64,000 nucleotides of DNA. Source: an uncultured Kocuria sp. Its GTDB lineage: Bacteria; Actinomycetota; Actinomycetes; Actinomycetales; Micrococcaceae. The stretch is taken from positions 124,001-188,000 of the forward strand of contig NZ_CANMRA010000003.1 in NCBI RefSeq assembly GCF_947500125.1. The letters are read 5' to 3'. Below, in pieces: positions 8,578 to 17,688 of this stretch (the first letter of the stretch is position 1; each line of letters opens with the position of its first letter). The notes below the pieces were generated by a model. It had not been told where the DNA came from and made no database searches. It was given only the letters and a program-made list of their open reading frames with translations. The position numbers and the translations under genes are program-made.

Positions 8578-9249
8578 TCAGCCGAAGATCTCGCGCAGAC
8601 CCGCCGCCACCGTCTCGACGACGCCGGGATCCCCCGCGGAGGGCTCCACGACACGCCCCCGCTCGTCGGCCACGACGAGGTGGACGGTGCGGGCCATCTC
8701 GGAGGGGCCGGAGTCCCCGGTGACCGTGTAGACGACCGCGTCCCCCACGACCACCGCCCGCCACGGCGGCCCGGCGTCCACCCACAGCGGCACGCCCTCC
8801 ACGGCCACGGGCTCGAGGCCCTCCGCGCTCACGGGCAGCCCGGTGAGCCCGTCCATGGGGTTCTCCCGGTCGACCCGCCCGCGCTGCTCGACCACGACGA
8901 CCTCGTCCTCGCCGCGGTGCAGCCTGACCGCCACGACCGGGTGCCCGGACAGGCTGCCCCGGGTCATCGAGACCACCCGGTAGCCGTCCGAGGCCAGCGT
9001 GGGCAGCGTCCACCCCTCCGCACGCAGCCCGTCCGCGGACACCTCGTCCGCGTGCAGCACCCCGTGGGTGCCGCGCCACGCCGAGACCGGGACCCGGTCC
9101 CCGCCGCCGTCCGGGGACTCCGCCACGACCGTGCGCCCGACGGCGTAGCCGGTGCCCAGAACCAGGGTGAGCACCGCACTCACGGTGGCCGCCGCCACGG
9201 GAACCGCGCTGCTGCGGCGCACCGGCGCGGTGCGGTCCGGGCGGGGCAT
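8578..9249 (-). CDS. Membrane-anchored protein of unknown function
   Basis: 223 residues from the ATG at 9249, which follows the strong site GAGGAGGACCG. A basic N-terminus and one membrane helix (about residues 14-37, PVAAATVSAVLTLVLGTGYA) precede a roughly 185-residue, valine-rich extracytoplasmic domain with strand-like segments (VVAVRLHRGEDEVVVVE, AVVYTVTGDSG). I recognise no catalytic motif and no zinc-binding anti-sigma motif. An upstream ATG at 9351 would add a disordered 34-residue extension. It occupies the place where sigE, rseA and htrA sit between a methyltransferase gene and tatB in mycobacteria, so an envelope-stress role is possible but unproven. Confidence 0.65.
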   Translation of the reverse strand: MPRPDRTAPVRRSSAVPVAAATVSAVLTLVLGTGYAVGRTVVAESPDGGGDRVPVSAWRGTHGVLHADEVSADGLRAEGWTLPTLASDGYRVVSMTRGSLSGHPVVAVRLHRGEDEVVVVEQRGRVDRENPMDGLTGLPVSAEGLEPVAVEGVPLWVDAGPPWRAVVVGDAVVYTVTGDSGPSEMARTVHLVVADERGRVVEPSAGDPGVVETVAAGLREIFG

Positions 9250-9449
9250 CGGTCCTCCTCGTGAGGCGGTCGGGGAAGCGCGGTCCGGGCGGACCCGGGG
9301 TCCGCCCGGCGCCGCGGTCGGTGCCGCGGACGAGTCCGTGTACGGCTCCATGATCCTCGGGCAAGCTGGATGCCGACTGGACGGTGGCCGGGCGGAGGGG
9401 CTCAGCCGGTAGGATGGCGCGCATCCACTACAGCGACGAAGGGCGGACC

Positions 9450-10095
9450 ATGGGCGCGGACAAGACGACGAGCTGGTCGTACGCCGAGGCGTTCGCCGCC
9501 GAGGACGAGCTCGCCTACCGCGCCCGGGAACGCTCCCTCGCCCTGCGCATCCCCCCGGTCACCCCGGGAACGGCCGCCGCCCTGACCGTGCTCGCGGCGG
9601 CGGCGCGGCCCGCCACGGTGGTCGAGGTGGGCACGGGGGCCGGGGTGTCCGGGCTCGCCCTGCTGCGCGGGCTGCCCGGGACGTCCGTGCTGACGACGAT
9701 CGACACCGACATCCGGGCGCTGCGCGCGGCCCGCGACACGTTCCGGGAGGCCGGGGTCCCCACGAGCCGGACCCGCACCATCCCCGGCCGCGCGTCCCTC
9801 GTGATGCCCCGGCTGAGCGCCGGCGCCTACGACCTCGTGTTCCTCGACGGCGACGCCGAGGGGACCCTGGACTACGCGGAGGAGGCGGTCCGGCTGCTGC
9901 GACCGGGCGGGATGCTCGTGGTCAACGACGCCCTGTCCCAGGACAAGGTGGCGCAGCCGGCCAACCGGGAGGAGAACACCCGGACGATGCGGGCCGTGCA
10001 CCGGCTGTTCCGGGAGGATGAGCGCTTCAGCACCGCCCTGCTGACCACCGGCTCGGGGCTGCTGCTGGCCGTCCGCGCCGGGGGTCACTCCGTGA
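9450..10095 (+). CDS. SAM-dependent O-methyltransferase, apparent frameshift at the 3' end
   Basis: A class I methyltransferase of the catechol O-methyltransferase-like family (Rv1220c type). The SAM site VVEVGTGAGVSGLALL, the acidic loop TTIDTDIRA, VFLDGDAEGTLDYA and LLRPGGMLVVNDAL are clear. ATG at 9450 has GAAGG seven bases upstream; TAGGAT at 9410-9415 looks like its -10 box. The frame does not stop after the expected end (GSGLLLAVRAG) but runs open across DUF3117 and beyond, to 11642. Removing one G from the five-G run 10080-10084 gives an ending AGVTP followed by TGA at 10093-10095. I read this as a one-base insertion, real or from sequencing. The coordinates include the extra base. Confidence 0.82.
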
Positions 10096-10252
10096 CGCCG
10101 GCCAGGCACTCCTTGAGCTCCGCGGCCTCGCCGGGCTTCAGCTCGACCACCAGCCGGCCACCGCCCTCGAGCGGCACCCGCATGATGAGGCTGCGCCCCT
10201 CCTTGGTGACCTCCATCGGTCCGTCACCGGTTCTCGGCTTCATGGCCGCCAT
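10085..10252 (-). CDS. DUF3117 small protein
   Basis: A 55-residue protein, the usual length of DUF3117, with the family sequence start MAAMKPRTGDGP and the segment RSLIMRVPLEGGGRLVVEL. The family is nearly universal in actinobacteria and its function is unknown. AGGAG lies seven bases before the ATG. Its stop codon lies inside the 3' end of the convergent methyltransferase gene. Confidence 0.93.
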   Translation of the reverse strand: MAAMKPRTGDGPMEVTKEGRSLIMRVPLEGGGRLVVELKPGEAAELKECLAGVTE

Positions 10253-10364
10253 GTGGGAACTCCTCTTCCTCGATTGGTGTGGCTCCCATCCTATCCGAGC
10301 CGCCGCCGTGGACCCGGACCGCCCCGTCCGCCCTGGGGTCCGCGTCGCCGCGGCCGGCACGGGG

Positions 10365-11549
10365 TCAGGGCGGGTAGTCCCCGCCGCCGGGCAGCTGCTT
10401 CCAGTGCCACAGCCAGCCGACCCAGACGAGCTGGAGCACCGCGCCGGAGACCACGCAGGCCACCCGGTAGGCCCGCGAGTCCGAGACCGCGGCCAGCGGC
10501 AGGGCGAGCGGGAACAGCGGCAGCAGCAGCCGGAAGGTGCTGCTCTGGGGGTGGAGGAACAGGAGCAGGTAGACGGCGTAGCTCGCCACCCACACGCGCG
10601 TGAGCAGGTCCAGCCGCTCCCGCACCACGCGGGCGCGCAGCAGCACCGTTCCGCCCGCGACCAGCAGGACGGGCGCCGCGAGCCCGAGCACGGGTCCGAA
10701 CAGCCCGGCGGCGGCGTCGAACCACGGCACGACCGGCTGCAGGCCCCCGCCCCGCCACACGGTCTCCGTGTCGGTGTACGCGGTCGGCTCGCCCGTGACG
10801 GCCCACGCGATCGCCGGCCAGGCGAGGGCCGCTCCGCACGCGAAGACGGCGAGGGCGAAGAGCCCGTCGACGGCGTCGACGGCGCGGCGCAGCTCCCCCG
10901 CCCGGTGCCGGCGCACGGAGCGCACGAGCCACGTGATCCCGAGGGCCGCGGCGAAGGGGACGCCCGCCGGACGCGTCAGGCACATGACGAGCACCACGGG
11001 GGCGGCGGCGAGGTGACGGCCCCGCGTCACCAGCAGCAGCGCGCCCGCGAGCAGCATCAGGTGCAGCGACTCGGCGTAGGGGACCTGCAGCACCGGGGCC
11101 ACCGGGTTGAACGCGACGAACGCGAGTCCCCACAGGGCGGTGGACGGTGGGGCGAGCCGGAGGAACAGCCGGTGGACGAGCAGGACCGCCCCGAGGCTCG
11201 CCGCCAGGGACACGGCCGAGGCCGTCACGTCCCAGCCCGTGCCGGTGACCGCCGAGACGGTCCGGACGAGCAGCGGGAAGACCGGGTAGAAGGCCCAGGC
11301 GTTCTCCTGGACCTGCCCGCTCCCGTCCCGGGGCAGGGACTCGGGATAGCCCTCCCGCGCGATGCGCTCGTACCAGTCCGAGTCCCAGGTGCCGGTGAAC
11401 GCGAGGTACCCCAGGGCGCCGTCCCCCCACGGCCCGGGGCCCTGCTGCCGGCCCACCGTGGTGAACACCGCCCAGCCCCACAGCCGGGAGGCCGCCCAGA
11501 CCAGCAGGGCCTGCGCCCACCAGGGGGCCGCGGCCGGACGGAGGCTCAC
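10365..11549 (-). CDS. Polytopic mannosyltransferase-like glycosyltransferase (PIG-V/GT-C type)
   Basis: 394 residues with about nine hydrophobic helices. The extracytoplasmic WDSDWYERIAREGYP loop after the first helix carries acidic residues typical of GT-C enzymes that use polyprenyl-phosphate sugars. ENAWAFYPVFPLL, AFNPVAPVLQVPYAESL and CLTRPAGVPFA match the PIG-V-like mannosyltransferase pattern. It probably transfers mannose from polyprenyl-phosphomannose to an envelope acceptor; the acceptor is unknown. The GTG start overlaps the stop of the upstream DivIVA-like gene by four bases (GTGA), so the two are translationally coupled. Confidence 0.82.
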   Translation of the reverse strand: MSLRPAAAPWWAQALLVWAASRLWGWAVFTTVGRQQGPGPWGDGALGYLAFTGTWDSDWYERIAREGYPESLPRDGSGQVQENAWAFYPVFPLLVRTVSAVTGTGWDVTASAVSLAASLGAVLLVHRLFLRLAPPSTALWGLAFVAFNPVAPVLQVPYAESLHLMLLAGALLLVTRGRHLAAAPVVLVMCLTRPAGVPFAAALGITWLVRSVRRHRAGELRRAVDAVDGLFALAVFACGAALAWPAIAWAVTGEPTAYTDTETVWRGGGLQPVVPWFDAAAGLFGPVLGLAAPVLLVAGGTVLLRARVVRERLDLLTRVWVASYAVYLLLFLHPQSSTFRLLLPLFPLALPLAAVSDSRAYRVACVVSGAVLQLVWVGWLWHWKQLPGGGDYPP

Positions 11550-11854
11550 GCCCCCGGCACCGGGCGGGACGGCGGGTCCTCCGGCGGCGGCAGCCGGTCC
11601 GCGAGGTGGGCGAGCACGGCGTGGACCTCCGCGGGGTCGTAGCCGCGGCGCCGGACGGAGAACGCGATCCGATCGACGTCCTCCGCGGTCGGGTGCTCAG
11701 GCAGCACGAGCGGCGCGGCGGGGGCGGCCCCGGCGTCGATCCCGTCCCGGGCGGGCGCGACGCGGTCGGCGAGCCGGTCACGGCCGAGGAGGACGACGCC
11801 CACCACGGTGAGCAGCAGCACCAGCCCGGTCAGCACCACGAGGAGTTCGGTCAT
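11546..11854 (-). CDS. Short membrane protein with a DivIVA-like motif
   Basis: 102 residues: an N-terminal membrane helix ([20 protein letters not shown]), a short linker, then [19 protein letters not shown], which matches the DivIVA-domain signature (F..xxxGYDxxEVDxFL). Family members bind curved membrane and organise polar growth or division; this one would be membrane anchored and too short for the long coiled coil. ATG at 11854 has TAGCCT six bases upstream (11861-11866). Coupling to a mannosyltransferase gene hints at a role in placing envelope glycosylation. Confidence 0.7.
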   Translation of the reverse strand: MTELLVVLTGLVLLLTVVGVVLLGRDRLADRVAPARDGIDAGAAPAAPLVLPEHPTAEDVDRIAFSVRRRGYDPAEVHAVLAHLADRLPPPEDPPSRPVPGA

Positions 11855-11999
11855 GCCCCCAGGCTATGCGCCGGCCGGCGGGCCGGTGGGCACGGGCGGG
11901 CGGGGCGGGCGCCGCAACATTTCTACGGATCGGTACGCAATTTACGCGATTGCAACGTGTTCGACATCACACCGAACGAATCTGGGATATCTTTCCGGT
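11855..11999 (+). promoter_or_regulatory. gluA upstream region with inverted repeat
   Basis: This stretch is clearly richer in A+T than its surroundings from about 11915. It holds GCAAT (11937-11941) and ATTGC (11949-11953), a spaced inverted repeat that could bind a dimeric regulator. The -10-like hexamer TATCTT at 11988-11993 lies six bases before the gluA ATG, so the mRNA is probably leaderless. The left end carries the DivIVA-like gene's own promoter hexamer. Confidence 0.5.
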
Positions 12000-12791
<792 letters not shown>

Positions 12792-12845
12792 CCGTCCACC
12801 GCCCCTCCGACCCGACGCCACCACCTCCACAGCAAGGAGCACACC

Positions 12846-13700
12846 ATGCGCAGCAGCAAGCCCCTCGGACTGGCCGCGATGGCCGCGGCCGCGGCCCTGA
12901 CCCTCACCGCGTGCGGAGGTGGGGACGACGGCGGGTCCGGCACGGAAGGCGAGGGCGGCGGCTCGGGCGAGTCCGTGCGGATCGGCATCAAGTACGACCA
13001 GCCGGGACTCGGCTTCCGCGACGGCAGCGAGTACACCGGCTTCGACGTCGACGTGGCGAAGTACGTCGCGGGCGAGCTCGGCTACTCCGAGGACCAGATC
13101 GAGTGGGTCGAGTCCCCCTCCGCCAACCGCGAGAACATGCTCGCCAACGACCAGGTGGACATGATCTTCGCGACCTACTCGATCACCGACGAGCGCGACC
13201 AGACCGTCGACTTCGCCGGCCCCTACTTCGTGGCCGGCCAGGATCTGCTGGTCCGCGCCGACGACGACAGCATCCAGGGCCCCGCCGACCTCGAGGGCAA
13301 GAACCTGTGCTCGGTGACGGGCTCGACCTCCGCGGTGAACGTGCAGGAGGAGGTTCCCGGCGTGAACCTCGTGGAGCAGGGCGGCTACGCCGAGTGCGTG
13401 ACCTTCCTGGAGTCCGGCCAGGTGGACGCCGTGACCACCGACGACATCATCCTCGCGGGCCTCGCCTCGACCGACGCCAACCAGGGCAAGTTCAAGGTGG
13501 TCGGCAACACCTTCTCCGAGGAGCGCTACGGTGTGGGCCTCCCCCAGGGATCCGACCAGTGCGAGGCCGTCAACGAGGCCATCACCAAGATGATCGAGGA
13601 GGGGGCCTGGGAGGACGCGGTCACCGCCAACACGGAGGGCGCCAACTACTCGTACAACGAGGAGCTCAACCCGCCGGAGCCCGAGCCCTGCGGCGAGTGA
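12846..13700 (+). CDS. gluB: Glutamate ABC importer substrate-binding lipoprotein
   Basis: 284 residues. A signal peptide with lipobox LTLTAC puts Cys at about residue 23, followed by a Gly/Ser/Glu-rich tether. The rest is an SBP_bac_3 domain: IGIKYDQPGLGFRDG, GFDVDVAKYVAGELG, ANRENMLANDQVDMI, DFAGPYFVAGQ, KNLCSVTGSTSAVN. It should capture the amino acid outside and deliver it to GluC/GluD. A good ribosome site (AAGGAG) lies before ATG 12846, 54 bases after gluA. A long stem-loop follows the stop codon. Confidence 0.92.
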   Translation: MRSSKPLGLAAMAAAAALTLTACGGGDDGGSGTEGEGGGSGESVRIGIKYDQPGLGFRDGSEYTGFDVDVAKYVAGELGYSEDQIEWVESPSANRENMLANDQVDMIFATYSITDERDQTVDFAGPYFVAGQDLLVRADDDSIQGPADLEGKNLCSVTGSTSAVNVQEEVPGVNLVEQGGYAECVTFLESGQVDAVTTDDIILAGLASTDANQGKFKVVGNTFSEERYGVGLPQGSDQCEAVNEAITKMIEEGAWEDAVTANTEGANYSYNEELNPPEPEPCGE

Positions 13701-13714
13701 CGAGGCCCGTGTGA

Positions 13715-13745
13715 CCCCGTGGCCGGCTCCCGGCCGGCCACGGGG
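13715..13745 (+). promoter_or_regulatory. Intercistronic stem-loop between gluB and gluC
   Basis: CCCCGTGGCCGG (13715-13726) pairs perfectly over 12 bases with CCGGCCACGGGG (13734-13745), loop seven bases. Inside an operon, right after the binding-protein gene, such a structure usually stabilises the upstream mRNA or partly ends transcription, so that binding protein exceeds permease. Its function here is inferred. Confidence 0.7.
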
Positions 13746-13795
13746 CCCGCCCCGGCAGCAGAGCGCACGACCGATCCACGACGAAGGGCCCTCGC

Positions 13796-13834
13796 GTGAC
13801 CCAGCACCAGCCCGAGCTCCGGGAGTTCCCGTGA
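13796..13834 (+). CDS. Possible 12-codon ORF overlapping the gluC start
   Basis: A GTG at 13796 opens VTQHQPELREFP and stops at TGA 13832-13834, which overlaps the gluC GTG in the four-base form GTGA seen between other coupled genes of this window. GAAGGG lies seven bases upstream. It may couple ribosomes past the stem-loop into gluC, or be chance. No similarity is recognised. Confidence 0.3.
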   Translation: MTQHQPELREFP

Positions 13835-14517
13835 GCGACTACCTGACCGACTTCGTCAGCCTCTTCGACCAGTACGACGTCCTGGCCGCCTTCTGGGTCA
13901 ACCTCCGGCTGACCTTCTTCGCCGCGCTCGGCTCGGCGGCCCTCGGCGCGCTCATCGCCCTGATGCGCATCTCCCCCATCGCGTCGCTGCGGCTGCTGGG
14001 CACCGGCTACGTGAACCTGTTCCGCAACACCCCGCTGACGATCATCCTCGTCTTCCTGGTCCTGGGCGTGTGGAGCCAGCTGGGGATCAGCCTCTCCTCG
14101 GACTTCGACCAGAACTTCTTCAACTGGGCGGTCCTCGGCCTGAGCCTCTACCACGCGGCGTTCGTCTGCGAGGCCATCCGCTCGGGCGTCAACACCGTGC
14201 CGGCCGGGCAGGCGGAGGCCGCCCGGGCCATCGGGCTGTCCTTCCTGCCCGCGGCGCGGCTGATCATCTTTCCGCAGGCGCTGCGGGGAGCCATCACGCC
14301 GCTCGGCAACACCCTGATCGCCCTGACGAAGAACACGACCGTGGCCGCGGCGGCGTCGGTCACCGAGATCTCCTCGCTCATGAAGACCATGATCGAGTTC
14401 CGCCCGGACGTGATCATCGCGATCTTCCTCGTGGTGGCCCTCGGCTTCGTCCTCATCGTGGTCCCGGTGGGCCTGCTCACCACCTGGGCCTCCCGGAAAC
14501 TGGCGGTGAAGCGCTGA
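13831..14517 (+). CDS. gluC: Glutamate ABC importer permease
   Basis: 228 residues with five predicted membrane helices. The permease signature includes GTGYVNLFRNTPLTIILVF, FVCEAIRSGVNTVPAGQAEA and ARAIGLSF, the EAA loop that contacts the ATPase, followed by IFPQALRGAITPLGN. GTG at 13831 follows CGGGAG at five bases. The gene is one base short of separation from gluD (TGATG). Confidence 0.9.
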   Translation: MSDYLTDFVSLFDQYDVLAAFWVNLRLTFFAALGSAALGALIALMRISPIASLRLLGTGYVNLFRNTPLTIILVFLVLGVWSQLGISLSSDFDQNFFNWAVLGLSLYHAAFVCEAIRSGVNTVPAGQAEAARAIGLSFLPAARLIIFPQALRGAITPLGNTLIALTKNTTVAAAASVTEISSLMKTMIEFRPDVIIAIFLVVALGFVLIVVPVGLLTTWASRKLAVKR

Positions 14518-15389
14518 TGGCCAAGACCCAGAACGTCCTCTTCGACGTCCAAGGACCCCGCAGCCGGCGGGTCAGCGCGGCGCTCAACGTGGTGGGCGTG
14601 CTGCTCGCGGCCGCCCTCGCCTGGATCGTGCTGAGCGAGCTCGCCGAGCAGGGCCAGCTCGACGCCTCGAAGTGGACGCCCCTGCTCACCGCGCGCACGT
14701 GGGAGAACTTCCTGCTCCCGGGCCTGTGGGACACCCTGCGGGCCGCGCTGCTGGCCGTGGTGCTCTCGATCGCCTTCGGTCTCGTCTTCGGCCTGGGCCG
14801 GCTCTCCCAGCTCGCCCCGGTGCGCTTCGTCTGCACCGTGGTGGTCGAGTTCTTCCGGGCCGTGCCCGTGCTGGTGATGATGATCTTCTTCTACCTGGGC
14901 ATCGGGCGCGCCGGCCTGGTCGAGCCGTCGAACGTCCCGTTCTGGGCCGTGGTCCTCGGGCTGATGTTCTACAACGGCGCCGTGATCGCCGAGCTCATCC
15001 GCTCCGGAGTCCACCAGCTGCCCAAGGGACAGCGGGAGGCCGCACTGGTCATCGGGCTCACGCCGTCCCGGTCCCTGCGGATGATCGAGCTCCCGCAGGC
15101 CCTGACGGCGATGCTGCCCTCGATGGTCAGCCAGTTCGTGGTCATCCTCAAGGACACCGCCCTGGGCTACATCATCACCTACCCGGAGCTGCTGGCGAGC
15201 GGCCGGCGGCTGGGCGCCGGCGACGGCAACATCCTGCAGACCCTGTTCGTGGTGGCGCTGGTCTTCGTCCTCATCAACTACCTGCTGACCGTGCTGGCCG
15301 CCTGGCTCTCCCGGTTCCTCAGCTTCCGCACGGGCGGTGCGACCAGGGCGGCCGAGGGGCCCCTGGCCGCCGAGGAGGCCACGGTCTGA
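14517..15389 (+). CDS. gluD: Glutamate ABC importer permease, second subunit
   Basis: 290 residues. It has an N-terminal cytoplasmic lead of about 25 residues, a first helix (ALNVVGVLLAAALAWIVL), a 40-residue periplasmic loop, then the permease core with EFFRAVPVLVMMIFF, IAELIRSGVHQLPKGQREA and IELPQALTAMLPS as the EAA loop. The C-terminal tail is charged. It should pair with GluC as the membrane channel. The ATG shares its A with the gluC stop. Confidence 0.9.
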   Translation: MAKTQNVLFDVQGPRSRRVSAALNVVGVLLAAALAWIVLSELAEQGQLDASKWTPLLTARTWENFLLPGLWDTLRAALLAVVLSIAFGLVFGLGRLSQLAPVRFVCTVVVEFFRAVPVLVMMIFFYLGIGRAGLVEPSNVPFWAVVLGLMFYNGAVIAELIRSGVHQLPKGQREAALVIGLTPSRSLRMIELPQALTAMLPSMVSQFVVILKDTALGYIITYPELLASGRRLGAGDGNILQTLFVVALVFVLINYLLTVLAAWLSRFLSFRTGGATRAAEGPLAAEEATV

Positions 15390-15395
15390 GGCCGC

Positions 15396-16493
15396 TCAGG
15401 CCGTGAGCCACGCCTCGAGAGCCCGGTAGCACTCCCGGACCGCCTCGGCGCTCACGTGCTCGTCGTCCGTGTGGGCCAGCAGGGCGTCGCCCGGGCCGAA
15501 GTTCACGGCGGGCACGCCCATCTGCGAGAAACGGGCCACGTCGGTCCAGCCGTACTTGGGCTGGGGCTCCTGGCCCACCGCGGCCACGAACTCGGCGGCC
15601 GCGGGACGGTCCAGGCCGGGACGCGCCGCCGGGGAGAGGTCCGTGAGCTCGAGCTCGTAGCCGGCGAAGACCTCCTGCACGTGCGCCACGGCGTCCTCGG
15701 GGCTCTTGTCCGGGGCGAAGCGGTAGTTGATCTCCACGTGGGCGGTGTCCGGGACCACGTTGCCGGCCACGCCCCCGCCGATCCGGATCGCGTTGAGCCC
15801 CTCCCGGTACTCGAGCCCCTCCACCGCCACGGTCCGCGGCTCGTAGGCCGCCAGCCGCGCGAGGACGTCGGCCTGCTTGTGGATGGCGTTCTCCCCGATC
15901 CAGGACCGCCCCGAGTGGGCCGCACGGCCCCGGGTGGTGATGCGGAAGCGCATGGTGCCGTTGCACCCGCCCTCCACGGTCCCGTCGGTGGGCTCGAGGA
16001 GCACCGCGAAGTCGGCCTCGAGCAGCCCGGGGGCGTGACGCTGGAGCCGGCCCAGCCCGCTGGCGGCCGCCTCGACCTCCTCGTGGTCGTAGAACACGTA
16101 GCTGACGTCGCGGTTCGGCGCCGTGAGGGCCGCGGCCAGGGCGAGCTGGACGGCCACCCCGCCCTTCATGTCGGTCGCGCCCCGGCCGTGGAGCACCCGG
16201 GAGCGGCCCGTCCCCGTCCACGTGGAGGGGACGGTCCCCCGGGCGCCGGGCACGGTCGGCAGGGGCACGGTGTCGAGGTGGCCGGCGAGCACGACCCGCT
16301 CGGCGCGGCCCAGGTCGGTGCGCGCCACCACGGCGTCCCCGTCCCGGTGCACCGTGAGGTGCGGGAGCCGCCGCAGCGCGGCCTCCACCGCGTCGGCCAG
16401 GGGGCCCTCCGAGCCCGAGACGGAGACGATGTCGATGAGGGCCGCCGTGAGGTCGGCGGGGTCCGCGGCGAGGTCGAGCTCCGGTGCGATCAT
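15396..16493 (-). CDS. dapE: Succinyl-diaminopimelate desuccinylase
   Basis: 365 residues of the M20 metallopeptidase family; it hydrolyses N-succinyl-LL-diaminopimelate in lysine and peptidoglycan synthesis. Metal and catalytic motifs: LAGHLDTVP (His, catalytic Asp), [10 protein letters not shown] (bridging Asp), YDHEEVEA (general-base Glu pair), LLEPTDG and [16 protein letters not shown] (His). The dimerisation domain lies around 180-290. ATG at 16493 has TATGCT seven bases upstream (16501-16506). It is divergent from dapD across 72 bases, which matches related function. Confidence 0.92.
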   Translation of the reverse strand: MIAPELDLAADPADLTAALIDIVSVSGSEGPLADAVEAALRRLPHLTVHRDGDAVVARTDLGRAERVVLAGHLDTVPLPTVPGARGTVPSTWTGTGRSRVLHGRGATDMKGGVAVQLALAAALTAPNRDVSYVFYDHEEVEAAASGLGRLQRHAPGLLEADFAVLLEPTDGTVEGGCNGTMRFRITTRGRAAHSGRSWIGENAIHKQADVLARLAAYEPRTVAVEGLEYREGLNAIRIGGGVAGNVVPDTAHVEINYRFAPDKSPEDAVAHVQEVFAGYELELTDLSPAARPGLDRPAAAEFVAAVGQEPQPKYGWTDVARFSQMGVPAVNFGPGDALLAHTDDEHVSAEAVRECYRALEAWLTA

Positions 16494-16565
16494 GGCTGCC
16501 AGCATAACGGGGCGGCCGTCGCCGCCGGTCGGACCGGGGCCGGCGTCCCCCGTAGGATGGAGGCC
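16494..16565. promoter_or_regulatory. Divergent dapE/dapD promoter region
   Basis: Each side carries a -10-like hexamer seven bases from its start codon: TATGCT (16501-16506, minus strand) for dapE and TAGGAT (16553-16558) for dapD. Both mRNAs are predicted to be leaderless, and a shared control element would have to lie in the roughly 45 bases between them. Confidence 0.6.
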
Positions 16566-17522
16566 ATGACTGCTTCCACCTCTCGTCCCGCCTCCGGACT
16601 CGGCCTGGCCACCGTCGTGGCCTCGGGCCCCAAGGAGGGCACCGTCCTCGACGTCTGGTACCCCGCCCCGTCCCTCTCCGACGCGGTCGACACCTCCCTC
16701 GACGCGGACCTGCGGCTCGCGGCCACCGCCGACCCCGACCGCAACGTCCGCAGCGAGATCGTCGAGACGGTGATCGACCTCGACGCCGCGCCCGCCGACG
16801 CCGCGGACGCGTACCTGCGCCTGCACCTGCTCTCCCACCGCCTCGCGCGCCCCAACACCCTGAACCTCGACGGCGTGTTCGGCCTGCTCGCCAACGTCGC
16901 CTGGACGGACCGGGGGCCCGTGCTCGCCGAGGAGCTGACCCTCGCGCTGCTGCGGATGAAGGCCTCGGGCGGGCACGTGACCGTGCACAGCGTGGACAAG
17001 TTCCCGCGGATGGTGGACTACGTGGTCCCCACGGGCGTGCGGATCGGCGACGCCAACCGGATCCGGCTCGGCGCCCACCTCGCCGAGGGCACCACGGTGA
17101 TGCACGAGGGCTTCGTCAACTTCAACGCCGGCACCCTCGGCCAGTCCATGGTCGAGGGCCGGATCAGCGCCGGTGTGGTCGTGGGCGACGCCACGGACCT
17201 CGGCGGCGGCGCCTCCATCATGGGCACCCTCTCCGGCGGCGGCAAGGAGCGGATCACCGTGGGCGAGCGCGTGCTGCTCGGCGCCAACTCCGGTGTCGGC
17301 ATCTCCCTCGGCGACGACTGCGTGGTCGAGGCCGGGCTCTACGTCACCGCCGGCACCCGCGTGAGCGTGCACTCCGACGGCGAGCGGTCCACGGCCAAGG
17401 CCTCGGAGCTCTCGGGCGTGTCCAACCTGCTGTTCCGCCGCAACTCCCTCACCGGCACGGTCGAGGTGCTGCCGCGGGCCGGCGGGACCGTGGAGCTCAA
17501 CGCGGCGCTGCACGCCAACTGA
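16566..17522 (+). CDS. dapD: Tetrahydrodipicolinate N-succinyltransferase (actinobacterial DapD)
   Basis: 318 residues. It adds succinyl from succinyl-CoA to tetrahydrodipicolinate, the step that opens the succinylase branch of DAP synthesis. The C-terminal half is a left-handed beta helix of hexapeptide repeats ([55 protein letters not shown]). [13 protein letters not shown] is the conserved active-site region. The length and the long alpha/beta N-terminal domain fit the actinobacterial type. TAGGAT precedes by seven bases. A strong hairpin follows the stop. Confidence 0.93.
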   Translation: MTASTSRPASGLGLATVVASGPKEGTVLDVWYPAPSLSDAVDTSLDADLRLAATADPDRNVRSEIVETVIDLDAAPADAADAYLRLHLLSHRLARPNTLNLDGVFGLLANVAWTDRGPVLAEELTLALLRMKASGGHVTVHSVDKFPRMVDYVVPTGVRIGDANRIRLGAHLAEGTTVMHEGFVNFNAGTLGQSMVEGRISAGVVVGDATDLGGGASIMGTLSGGGKERITVGERVLLGANSGVGISLGDDCVVEAGLYVTAGTRVSVHSDGERSTAKASELSGVSNLLFRRNSLTGTVEVLPRAGGTVELNAALHAN

Positions 17523-17551
17523 GCGCCGCGGGCCCCGGCCCGCCGCCGGAC

Positions 17552-17600
17552 GCCGACGCCGCGCGAGGACGGGCACGACCCGTCCTTGCGCGGCGTCGGC
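17552..17600 (+). terminator. dapD terminator hairpin
   Basis: A 22-base stem (17552-17573 with 17579-17600) with one G-T wobble and loop CACGA, beginning 30 bases after the dapD stop. There is no long T-run. Confidence 0.8.
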
Positions 17601-17688
17601 CGTCCCGGCCCCGCTCACCCGCCCGTTCACCCGGCCCCCTCACCGCTCCCGTCTCCCCGCCCGTCCCTCCGCCCGCCCAGGAGCGCCC

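Noticed and set aside
9384-11642. O-methyltransferase reading through into the mannosyltransferase region as one 752-residue protein
   Set aside because: The part after residue 215 is antisense to DUF3117 and the mannosyltransferase, both clearly real. A single-base insertion is the simpler explanation.
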